Source of the DNA: Lachnospiraceae bacterium
GTDB lineage: Bacteria > Bacillota > Clostridia > Lachnospirales > Lachnospiraceae
Reading direction: 5' to 3'
DNA length: 64,000 nt
Assembly (NCBI GenBank): GCA_900759665.1
Contig: CAAEWE010000064.1
Span: 43,213-107,212 of the forward strand
The position numbers and the translations under genes were made by a program. Of this stretch, positions 53,007 to 61,400 are shown piece by piece (position 1 is the stretch's first letter; each line of letters opens with the position of its first letter). Below the pieces are notes generated by a model. That model was not told the origin of the DNA, made no database searches, and saw only the letters and a program-made list of their open reading frames with translations.

Positions 53007-55223
53007 ATGGCAGATCCGATCATCACATCGACAAATACAGGAAACCGAAGAAATAATATGGCTATGAACAGCCAACAGGCGGCGGCCCGCAATAATCCCG
53101 GACAGGTAGGCCGCTCCGTAGGACAGATGAGCAGCTACGGCGTTGCCAGAAGCGGCATGAACCAGATCCGTCAGGGAGATGTGATCCGCGGAGAGATTTC
53201 TGACCTTCGCAACAACGAGATCACCATTACATTAGAAAATAATACTCTGATCAAGGGACAGATTGCAGACAGCTCCTCTCTTTCCATTGGACAGACTGCT
53301 GCCTTCCGCCTCTCTTCCATTTCGCCCTCCGGGCTTCTTCTGGATGCCATTCCAAACAGCTATACAGAAACGGAATTAACGCTGATCAATAAAGCACTGG
53401 AGGAGGCTTCTCTGCCTGCTACAGAGCGTAACCAGTCTGCTGTCAAGGCCTTGATGGATAATCTGATGCCGATCAATAAGCAGTCGATCCAGCAGCTTAT
53501 GCAGCAGGCATATGATCTGGGTACCGATGATATGGAGACTCTCTGCCTAATGAACCGCAAGCAGTATCCGGTAACGGCAGACAGTGTGGCACAGTTTGGT
53601 GCATACCGGAATGGTACCCATTCGCTTCTTTCCAGAGCGGAAACCTTTGCCACGCAGATCCCGCAGCTTTTGGAAACCTTATCCGAAAACGATCCATCCA
53701 ATATCGTGGCAATGTTTGGAGAGAAACTTTTAGCAATCGCCCTGCCGGAAAATGTATCACCTTCTGATATTCCAACAATCGCAGACTTATCCGAACAGGA
53801 GTTTACTGCCTTAAAGGAGCTTCTTTCCGAAACACCGATGACAGAGGAACAATTACAGCAATTCCAGACCGGTACCATGTCTCAAAAGGATGCTGCCCTT
53901 CTGATCCAGAAAGCGATTACTGACAACACTATCACTCTGCCGGAAAGCTGTCCGGATGCAGAGCTGCAGGCAAAGTCAGAGGAAATCCTGCAGCTTTTAC
54001 AGCCCCAGTCAGACGCATCCGGTAACACATCCAACGGTTCTGCCACTTTAGGAACACTCGCTTCGGAAGCCGGAGCCTCCATTAATAATACGGTTCATCC
54101 GGACGATCCTGCTGCCGCTGATGCCGGTCTGGACACCGATACCGCTGATATATCAGGAAAGGATGCAGAGGCACTGTTATCCGGAGCTGCCAGTGAGACT
54201 GAAAATGCAGAGGCAAATGCTTCTGTCCGCTCCTTCGCCGGCCGTTTCTTCCATAACCTGTCAGATGCCGCCAAAACCTCCTTCCAGAACATCAATGAAA
54301 TGTTAGCAGCTCCTCACGAAAGTTCCGCAAATGTAACACACACTCCTGCCGTCATCGATACCCTGTTAAACAATATTACCTCTTACGGCAGAGAACAGGA
54401 TCAGTTGTTTACCATATTTAATCCGCAGGAACGCACAGAGCTTGCCAGACACCTGCAGAATATGTCTGTTGACCGTGAAACCATCACCCATGTTCTTTCC
54501 GGAGATGCCACCGCCGAGGAGACTCTGACAACTATTAAAAATGCAATCTCTCATTCCGACAGTGCTGCCGTCCAGAAGCTCTTTCAGACGGAAGCTTTCC
54601 AGAAGCTTTTCCACAGTATTCTTATGGAAAACTTTACGATTACCCCACATAAGCTTGCCAAAAACGGGGAAATGGATTCCTTCTATGATTCTATGGAGCA
54701 GAAAATGAACTCCTTCGAGACATTGATCAACAGCACCCTTTCCGGGGACGATTCCGGCCATCTTTCCGGACAGGCTCACGATATGCAGAGTAATATTGAC
54801 TTCATGAAATCCTTAAACGAGGCCTTTGCCTATATGCAGCTTCCTCTCAAGCTGCAGAATCAGAATGCCCACGGAGATCTCTATGTCTACACCAATAAGG
54901 ATAAATTAAAGCAGAACCCGCAGAAACTGAGCCTGATGCTTCATCTGGAAATGGATCATCTGGGTACCGTGAATGTACGGCTGGAAAAGGATCACCAGAA
55001 TATCAAGGCAGATTTTCATCTGGATCAGGAGGCATCCCTTCACCTGATCGAGCGCAATACACATCTGCTGCAGGACTCTCTTGCCGAAAAAGGCTATACC
55101 TGCCAGATACAGGTACAGCCTCTTACTCAGAATGAAACACCGGTTCAGGATTATCTTAATGCAAAGGTGACGCCGTCTGCTTCCCACGAAATGAAACGGT
55201 TCTCCTTTGATATCCGGGCGTGA
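53007..55223 (+). CDS. FliK-like (DUF6240-type) flagellar hook-length control protein
   Basis: A 738-residue plus-strand protein. The N-terminal part (about 50-110) has a small beta domain, GDVIRGEISDLRNNEITITLENN; the middle is long, helical and Gln/Ser/Ala-rich. The C-terminal ~120 residues, LPLKLQNQNAHGDLYVYTNK, KLSLMLHLEMDHLGTVNVRLE, IKADFHLDQEASLHLIE, have the fold pattern of the FliK Flg_hook domain. It is thus a second FliK-type protein besides the one in the operon. It lacks the small FlhB-C-terminal-like partner gene that often follows such genes. GAGGAACATT precedes the ATG at 53007. Confidence 0.75.
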   Translation: MADPIITSTNTGNRRNNMAMNSQQAAARNNPGQVGRSVGQMSSYGVARSGMNQIRQGDVIRGEISDLRNNEITITLENNTLIKGQIADSSSLSIGQTAAFRLSSISPSGLLLDAIPNSYTETELTLINKALEEASLPATERNQSAVKALMDNLMPINKQSIQQLMQQAYDLGTDDMETLCLMNRKQYPVTADSVAQFGAYRNGTHSLLSRAETFATQIPQLLETLSENDPSNIVAMFGEKLLAIALPENVSPSDIPTIADLSEQEFTALKELLSETPMTEEQLQQFQTGTMSQKDAALLIQKAITDNTITLPESCPDAELQAKSEEILQLLQPQSDASGNTSNGSATLGTLASEAGASINNTVHPDDPAAADAGLDTDTADISGKDAEALLSGAASETENAEANASVRSFAGRFFHNLSDAAKTSFQNINEMLAAPHESSANVTHTPAVIDTLLNNITSYGREQDQLFTIFNPQERTELARHLQNMSVDRETITHVLSGDATAEETLTTIKNAISHSDSAAVQKLFQTEAFQKLFHSILMENFTITPHKLAKNGEMDSFYDSMEQKMNSFETLINSTLSGDDSGHLSGQAHDMQSNIDFMKSLNEAFAYMQLPLKLQNQNAHGDLYVYTNKDKLKQNPQKLSLMLHLEMDHLGTVNVRLEKDHQNIKADFHLDQEASLHLIERNTHLLQDSLAEKGYTCQIQVQPLTQNETPVQDYLNAKVTPSASHEMKRFSFDIRA

Positions 55224-55256
55224 TTTTATATTGTTGCGATGTCACCTTTCTATATA

Positions 55257-56462
55257 CTATTGAAACCGCACATCCTTCCATATATCCTTTCCGTTTTGAA
55301 ATGCTTTTAATTTAATAAGTTTCTTTTCATATAATTTTTTAAGTTTAGGAATACGTATGTGTCTTTCATATACATCCATCTCGTAAAGATCAAAATCCAT
55401 TTCAGCCAGATCAATATTAACAGCATCTCTGTTTTTAACATATGATAACAACTTACTCTCTTTTGCTATAAACGAATGGGTCTTAATCTGATCCAGACGA
55501 ATCCGATCAAGCTGCTCATATGGAATATTATAAAACATAGAATTTCCCGAATCATAAATTGGTGCAAATCCTAATATTTCCAAAGTATCCGGATTCCTCA
55601 TAATTGAAATATTGTTCATATGACGATCTGTATTTGACAACAAATAGTCCGTCATAATTTCATAATCCATAAATAAATCAAAATCTTCTTCTGAAATTCC
55701 CAACTCCATACAAACTCGTTTTAAAGGATAATAAAATGATTCATTTTGGCGCACCTTCGTCGATTGCAGCAATTCCCATGCACTAATACATTCCAGATTT
55801 TCCGAACAAAAATCGTACGAAAAACATCCCAATCCCTCTATTCCCCCTTCTACCGTTAATAATGCAGGATAATATTCTGTGAATTTCTGAAAACCCTGCT
55901 TTCGATGAAGGTGTGTTGCAAATAATTCATTAATACTCTGTTGATACGACTCCCCATAATTGCCTTTAATCATGTATCTATTTCCCGATGAATCAATACA
56001 CCATTTTTTTTGAAGTTCTCCCTGAGAAGCCGCACAATTAAACTTCGTTTTTTTTCTCAGATCAATTTCCTTTTCTTTATTTAAAGTCAGCTCGCCAAAT
56101 GTATCAACAAATTCATTTGTAAACAAATTCACATCAGCCCAGGTTAAATCTTCCCCTCGCGGTTTAATCCAATAACAATCGGATAAACTTAAAGCCAGGT
56201 TATCTACAAGAGCACTATTTGTAGATAAATAACCTAGTCTTTGAAGAGCACTTTTCGCACCATTTCTTGTTTTAGGAATCGCACGATCCCTCCACCATTC
56301 ATGAAATTTCATTTCATTCATTTTTCCGCCAATCGGAAGATGCTCCTCTGCCTCCTTATTCACACGATATTTCCCTAATATACCATCTGCAGATATCTCC
56401 ATCAAACATACCGGTATGTCCTTATGCATTAAAAAATATTCTCTAGCTATTTTTTTTGCCAT
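55257..56462 (-). CDS. HipA-like serine/threonine kinase
   Basis: About 401 residues. Kinase features: MIKGNYGES near 161-170 (nucleotide-binding Lys region), INELFATHLH, the catalytic loop LLSNTDRHMNNISIM near 274, and PIYDSGNSMF near 305 carrying the Mg-binding Asp. This is the HipA-fold kinase core. The N-terminal ~155 residues are unlike the classical HipA N-subdomain and are not recognised. It follows an HTH gene by four bases, so a HipBA-like toxin-antitoxin or a regulatory kinase module is likely. The ATG at 56462 is used; a longer frame to 56546 overlaps the HTH gene heavily. It converges on the FliK-like gene with no visible terminator. Confidence 0.78.
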   Translation of the reverse strand: MAKKIAREYFLMHKDIPVCLMEISADGILGKYRVNKEAEEHLPIGGKMNEMKFHEWWRDRAIPKTRNGAKSALQRLGYLSTNSALVDNLALSLSDCYWIKPRGEDLTWADVNLFTNEFVDTFGELTLNKEKEIDLRKKTKFNCAASQGELQKKWCIDSSGNRYMIKGNYGESYQQSINELFATHLHRKQGFQKFTEYYPALLTVEGGIEGLGCFSYDFCSENLECISAWELLQSTKVRQNESFYYPLKRVCMELGISEEDFDLFMDYEIMTDYLLSNTDRHMNNISIMRNPDTLEILGFAPIYDSGNSMFYNIPYEQLDRIRLDQIKTHSFIAKESKLLSYVKNRDAVNIDLAEMDFDLYEMDVYERHIRIPKLKKLYEKKLIKLKAFQNGKDIWKDVRFQ

Positions 56463-56466
56463 TGCA

Positions 56467-56865
56467 TCAACTCCATATAATATCCTCTGTTTTGTCCAAT
56501 CTACAATCCCTGTCAAACTTATCCAAAATTTCATAATATGCTTCAAACAGATCTTTAATATAAAGAATTAAATTTTGTTTTTTTACTTCCTCTAACTCAT
56601 CTTTTATATTAATCCTCGTTCCTTGCATATCCATTAAATATCCGGCTTCTTTATTATAAAAAAAGATATTTCCTTCCTCATCCTTTATCTGCTCCATTTT
56701 TCCTTGGTCAACCGGAAGCTGAAGGGCTATTAGTTTTATAATATAAGGTGCTGGTTTACTCTCTCCGTACTCCCAGCGTCTGAGAGTTCCTATCGGAATA
56801 TCAAATTTCGCTGCAAATTCTCTCTGAGTGAGCCGTGTCATGTCTCTCATTTCTTTTATATCCAT
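56467..56865 (-). CDS. XRE-family regulator, HipB-like antitoxin candidate
   Basis: A 132-residue protein with an N-terminal HTH_3 domain (MRDMTRLTQREFAAKFDIPIGTLRRWEYGES, read in part) followed by a second region with EEGNIFFYNKEAGYLMD and an acidic helical C-terminus. Such HTH plus extra domain proteins often pair with HipA-type kinases. Its promoter bears two matching operators, consistent with autorepression. The stop is four bases before the kinase start. Confidence 0.82.
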   Translation of the reverse strand: MDIKEMRDMTRLTQREFAAKFDIPIGTLRRWEYGESKPAPYIIKLIALQLPVDQGKMEQIKDEEGNIFFYNKEAGYLMDMQGTRINIKDELEEVKKQNLILYIKDLFEAYYEILDKFDRDCRLDKTEDIIWS

Positions 56866-56882
56866 AAATATGCACCTCCTCT

Positions 56883-56937
56883 ATGCCCAATACGGGTATA
56901 TATTATTTTATTATACCCAAATCGGGTATTTTGTCAA
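56883..56937 (-). promoter_or_regulatory. Promoter with two 17-bp operators for the HipBA-like pair
   Basis: Minus strand TTGACA (56937-56932), 16-base spacer, TATAAT (56915-56910). Operator ATACCCAAATCGGGTAT (plus, 56913-56929) fills the spacer and touches the -10; a second, ATGCCCAATACGGGTAT (56883-56899), lies downstream near the start codon. Their starts are 30 bases apart, about three helical turns, so a dimer pair could bind the same face. Confidence 0.85.
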
Positions 56938-56942
56938 ACATT

Positions 56943-57245
56943 CTAAGCCTTCACTACCAGCTTTTCAAAGGACTCCGCAAACCGCTTGTCATCCTCTGCC
57001 GTTCTTTTTCCGGGTACTTTCATATGATTCCTTTTAGAACTTCTTCGTGCTTTTTTATTCAGATGACGCTCCATCAGCATCTGATCAATATTCTCATCGG
57101 TGTACCATTTACCGGACGGATGGATACCGTATGCTCCCTTTCCCAATGCCATTGCTGCTACCCCGTAGTCCTGTGACACTACAATGTCTCCCTTATGGCA
57201 CAGACCGATCAGCTTATAATCTACCGCATCTACATATATGTGCAT
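56943..57245 (-). CDS. YaiI/YqxD (DUF188) family protein, internally deleted
   Basis: A 100-residue remnant of the DUF188 family, which is normally about 145-150 residues. The start MHIYVDA matches the family's first strand, but it runs straight into VDYKLIGLCHKGDIVVSQDYGVAAMALGKGA (read in part), so about 45 residues including the DACPV motif are missing. The join is in frame and at a repeated VDA-like sequence. Its good SD (AAAGAGGAAA) suggests it may still be translated. Function of the full family is uncertain. The stop is six bases before the -35 of the HipBA-like promoter. Confidence 0.82.
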   Translation of the reverse strand: MHIYVDAVDYKLIGLCHKGDIVVSQDYGVAAMALGKGAYGIHPSGKWYTDENIDQMLMERHLNKKARRSSKRNHMKVPGKRTAEDDKRFAESFEKLVVKA

Positions 57246-57259
57246 TGTATTTTCCTCTT

Positions 57260-57484
57260 TCACTTCACCATTCCCGAATTACTTCTGTATTCTTCATTTA
57301 ACTGCCGCAGTTCCTTCTCTCCATTGATATATGGCTCATAAAAGGAATCTACCGCACCTCCCCCAAGATTATCACATCCATTGCAAAAATCGCAGGCTCC
57401 TCCGCACTGACTGAGTCCTTCCTGTACGATTCGGATCCGTTCCTCTTTGGTTGTGTCTTTAATTAAAATACTTTTTATTTCCAT
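57260..57484 (-). CDS. Small Cys-rich protein (often mislabelled PurH-like)
   Basis: A 74-residue protein with a CGGACDFCNGC cluster (C-x3-C-x2-C-x2-C counting the visible Cys) followed by DNLGGGAVDSFYEPYINGEKELRQLN. I recognise the pattern from small uncharacterised Lachnospiraceae proteins, some annotated as purine biosynthesis PurH without evidence. A metal or Fe-S site is plausible. It sits 14 bases before the DUF188 gene and probably shares its transcript. GGAGGG lies ten bases upstream of the ATG. Confidence 0.75.
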   Translation of the reverse strand: MEIKSILIKDTTKEERIRIVQEGLSQCGGACDFCNGCDNLGGGAVDSFYEPYINGEKELRQLNEEYRSNSGMVK

Positions 57485-57580
57485 AATAATTCCCTCCTGT
57501 CGATTATTTCGATTCGATATTTATTATAGTCTTAATTCTAATAATCTGAGATTTACTTATTGTAAAAATAAAATCTGCCA

Positions 57581-57609
57581 TTGACTTTTCTATGGATATC
57601 CGTTATATT
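57581..57609 (+). promoter_or_regulatory. Consensus-like promoter of a predicted plus-strand small RNA
   Basis: TTGACT (57581-57586), exactly 17 bases, TATATT (57604-57609), pointing into no protein gene on the plus strand. Confidence 0.6.
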
Positions 57610-57615
57610 AACTAA

Positions 57616-57680
57616 CATAGAGAAGCGAGTTTTATACCGTATGACATAATTGTTTAAACGGGGTACCCGCTTCTTTTTTT
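57616..57680 (+). ncRNA. Predicted ~65-nt small RNA overlapping the LPD3-like gene 3' end
   Basis: A start near 57616 follows from the promoter, and AGAAGCG (57621-57627) pairs with CGCTTCT (57668-57674), followed by an unbroken run of T's to 57680: a rho-independent-type end with an inner TACC/GGTA pair. The RNA would be antisense to the last nine codons of the LPD3-like gene (57654-57680). No ORF with an SD is seen in it. Existence is inferred from signals only. Confidence 0.5.
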
Positions 57681-58055
57681 ATATGAATCATATCTATACC
57701 AGCCGTATTTTGCATCCTTAATATGTTTGTCCTTCAAATTCTCCTGATATCTTTTATTTGTAGCAATTTTTACAAGCTCTGGGATTCCCTGTACAGCATT
57801 AGCTTTCGCTTTTGCAAGGGTTCCTTTTAATCTGGCAGTATCCTTTGAGCCAGTATACTCGTCTGGAAAATCAGATTCCACATATATATTATCTTGCGTT
57901 TCAACAATTTGTGTCAAATCTCCAATATATTGTTTTATATAATTTTCAACATTTTTCCAATTAATATTCTGACGTCCACAAAACACAATATCATTAATCA
58001 GAACTAATTGTTTATTATTGATATCGCGAATAATCTGAACTTGTCTTTTATCCAT
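57654..58055 (-). CDS. LPD3-like domain protein, possible toxin partner
   Basis: 133 residues. The first half is not recognised (VQIIRDINNKQLVLIND; VFCGRQNINWKNVENYIKQY, read in part). The second half, DFPDEYTGSKDTARLKGTLAKAKANAVQ and the end AKYGWYRYDSY, matches my memory of the large polyvalent protein-associated domain 3 (LPD3) found in mobile-element proteins. It follows an HTH gene by 27 bases in the same transcript; a type II toxin-antitoxin or other addiction role is an inference. Its 3' end is covered by a predicted antisense RNA. Confidence 0.65.
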   Translation of the reverse strand: MDKRQVQIIRDINNKQLVLINDIVFCGRQNINWKNVENYIKQYIGDLTQIVETQDNIYVESDFPDEYTGSKDTARLKGTLAKAKANAVQGIPELVKIATNKRYQENLKDKHIKDAKYGWYRYDSYKKRSGYPV

Positions 58056-58082
58056 TCAATCCCCTCATTTGATAATAAAAAT

Positions 58083-58280
58083 TCATTCCATATCTCTATA
58101 TTCTAATTTCTCCATGTGAACTTTGTACTCCATCAGCCTTAAAAGGTATCGTGGCATACGTCTGTTCCCTAATTCCCAATCCGTTTCTGTCATATACGGA
58201 ATCTCAAAATATTCACAGAACTCTCTCCGATTCATACCAGTACTTTCTCTTAATTTCCTTAATTTTTTTCCCTCTTCCAT
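58083..58280 (-). CDS. Small HTH regulator, putative antitoxin
   Basis: 65 residues with one HTH: KKLRKLRESTGMNRREFCEYF and TETDWELGNRRMPRYLL, of the XRE type. GAGGTGG lies eight bases before the ATG at 58280. It is first in a two-gene unit with the LPD3-like gene, behind a consensus promoter with a palindrome at the start site, the arrangement of an autoregulated toxin-antitoxin operon. Confidence 0.75.
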   Translation of the reverse strand: MEEGKKLRKLRESTGMNRREFCEYFEIPYMTETDWELGNRRMPRYLLRLMEYKVHMEKLEYRDME

Positions 58281-58290
58281 AATCCACCTC

Positions 58291-58337
58291 TTTATGCATT
58301 GCATAAAAATTATAGGACTATTTTTTTCTTCTGTCAA
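58291..58337 (-). promoter_or_regulatory. Consensus promoter and palindromic operator of the HTH-LPD3 unit
   Basis: Minus strand TTGACA (58337-58332), 17-base spacer, TATAAT (58314-58309): a perfect match to the sigma-A consensus. A 17-bp palindrome TTTATGCA-T-TGCATAAA (plus, 58291-58307) sits immediately downstream over the start site. Confidence 0.85.
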
Positions 58338-58410
58338 CATAAAAGAAACTAAACATACCACTTATCTTCAACCTTCTCCCCATCCTTCCACTGATATCTG
58401 CCCAAAAGAA

Positions 58411-58440
58411 AAGAATCCTTTCACAATTCCAAGGATTCTT
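58411..58440 (-). terminator. Terminator after the second giant surface protein gene
   Basis: AAGAATCCTT (58411-58420) and AAGGATTCTT (58431-58440), 10-bp stem, ten-base loop, followed on the minus strand by TTCTTTTGG. It lies about 50 bases past the stop. Confidence 0.75.
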
Positions 58441-58490
58441 CTCTTTTTATGCAATAAACGAAACAAACTGCATATTTTCAATATTATGTT

Positions 58491-61400
58491 TTACTTTATA
58501 CCTGCATTCGCCGTCATGCCTTTTGCTTTTAATACTTTTTTGTACAGCTTTTTCCTGCTCTTTGGCACTTTCACTACCGGCTTCTTATAGATTCCCTTAA
58601 ACGCATTTTTTCCGACGCTTTGATCCGTCAGCTTCGACGTTTTTATGGTGATCTGTTTCAATTTTTTGCACTTTGCAAACGCCTGCTTTCCTATTTTAAC
58701 CACACTGGCCGGTATCACGATTTTTGTCAAAGCTTTACAGTTATAAAATGCTTTATCGCCAATCACCGTGATATTTTTCCCAATGGAAGCTTTCTTTAGC
58801 TTGGTACAGCCTGCCAATGCACTTTTGGAAATGGACGTTACTTTATAAGAAACACCGTTAAGCACAACCGTTTCAGGTATCACAACACTTGTCAGTGACT
58901 GATCCTTAGGCTGTGTATATTCCACGGTATTTCCTGCCGTCACCTTATATGTGGTACCGGAAGAATCTTTTATCACTTTTCCTACTGCTGCTTTTGCCGT
59001 AGATGACGCTTTCGGACTCTGCGTTGGTGCTGCTGCGCTTCCGGTATTTCCTGCCGGCGTCGGCACTGCGGAAGCCCCCGGCTGCCCTGTCGTCACCGGT
59101 GCCTCCGTTACGGTCTGGTCTCCATCCCTCCGGATCACGATACCATCCGAGCACAGATAATATTCCTGCTGTGTAGAATTATCTATAATTTTTGCATATA
59201 CCACATTCTTGTCAGATTCCAGAGAAATTTCTCCCGTATATTCCTTCCATGAAATATCGTCCGACTTCAAAGCAGTGATATCCTTTACCGTTTCTTCTCC
59301 GGAATTATCCACATAATAATATCTGCTGCTGTTTTCCAGATAACTCTCAATCGTAACGGTCGTATTCGGTGCTTTATATATTCCAAAGGAAACCGTCTCC
59401 AGCAGCTTTTCCCAGAAGTTTGCTTTATCCAGTATAATTCTTCCTGCCTTATCCACCCGTGCCGGCTGCTCTGTCGGTTCCGGAATCAAGGTTTGAAGCG
59501 GCTGCTTTGTCGTTTGAGGGGTACGCGTATTCTCCGGCGTTTTTACCGGTTTCGGTGTCTCTGTTTCGTTAGGATCTGCTGTTGGCTTTGATGTTTCCGT
59601 TGCATCTGGGTCTTCTGTCGGTTTCGGTGTACCTGTTGCATTCGAATCCGCTGTCGGCTTTGGTGTGCCACTTGGATCCGGCTGCCCTGCGTTTTCTGTA
59701 ACGGTCACCTCGCAGACAGCCTTTACGCCACTGCCGTCCTGTGCCTCTGCTGTAATCTCTGCCGTTCCTGCACCAACTGCAGTCACAACACCTCCTGCTA
59801 CAGAAGCCACCTCCACATCACTTGTTGTCCATTTTAACTGCTGATCCGTGGCATCCTCCGGTACAATGGAAGCATTCAGCGTGATCGTCTGCGTTTTTTC
59901 CAATGTTACCTTTGTCTGATCCAGAACAATGCTTTCCACCTTTACAACCGCCTCTTTCCGAAACAATGCTTTGATGGTATGATCGCCTTTTACTTCCTCA
60001 AATATATATGATGTAACTGCTCCCACACTTTCGCCATCTACCTGAACATCCGCAAGAATATAACCCTCCTCCGCTGTAATGGTATATTCCTGAGATTCTC
60101 CCTCATTCACCAGTGTTTCCCCGGATGGAGAAATTTTACCGCCCTCTTCCACTGACGATACAATGGTATACTGAACCACCGGTATCTCATTCCATACTGC
60201 GGTCAAAGTCACATCGGTATACGGAATGCGGTACTGACTTCCTTCCGGATATGTATTCTTTCCATCGGTCCAGCCTACAAATTCAAATCCGTCTTTCTCA
60301 TAGGAATTCTCCGGCAGAGTAACCAATGTTCCGGTTATCCCCTTCAAAGATTTCGGTCTGCTTCCGGAGGCTCCTGTACCACCACTGAATTTTACAGTGC
60401 AGATCGTATCAGTTTCCTGATATACTGTAACCTTCAAAGAAGCACGCTTGCTTCCGTCTTCTGTCATTGCTGAAATTTCTGCCTTTCCTACAGCAAGTGC
60501 CTGTACCAGTCCGTTATTACTAACTGTGGCAACGGATGGATCCGAAGATTCCCAGGTGACTTTTTTGTTTGTTGCATTGGCAGGCAGTACATTGGCTGTA
60601 ATCTGCTTTGTTTCTCCTGCTGTAAGCATTACTGTTGCATCACTTAATGATATTCCCGTAACCGCCACATCATCACTGACTGTCACCTCACAGACAGCCG
60701 TATATCCTCCGGCCTCTGCAGTGATCGTTGTCTTTCCGGTTCCCACTGCCGTAATCCTTCCGGCATCCACAACAGCAACAGCTTCGTCTTCTGACTTCCA
60801 GCTCACCTCAGCCGTTTTCGGATCCAGCACAGCACTATATACCAGATCAATCTGTGCGGACTCTCCTCTTCTAAAAATAACGGATTCCTTATTTAACACA
60901 AGAGGCTGTTCTATTTCTGATTTCACCATATAAATGGCACTGTTGTTGGAATAATCCCCCTCCTTGGAGGTTGTCTCTGCCACTACATATAAGGAATTGC
61001 CATCCACTAACGGATTGACCTCCAGATATGCTTCCGGTATGGAAACTTCAAAGGCTTTCTCATCAGATTTACGGAGAGTATTGAATGTTTTTGTTTCAAT
61101 CAGATCCCCCTCTGCATTTCCGCTATATACCTTTACCGTAACATTCTCTGCATCAACATACCCCTGATCGAGAACGGTTCCTTTCAGCACGGCATCTGTT
61201 TTCGTACCGCTTAAATAAACCTGCCCCACTGCAAGATCTGCAAATCCGATCTCAAAATCCGCCGTATTATCTGACAGCTTCACTTCTTTGTCCGTATATG
61301 CCTTGATAGACAGAGACTGGTTTGCAATCGTTTCTGGCAGCAAATACTCATAAGTAAGCTCCGTCTCTTCTCCCGGTATCAGAGTACAGTCCATTGTTCC

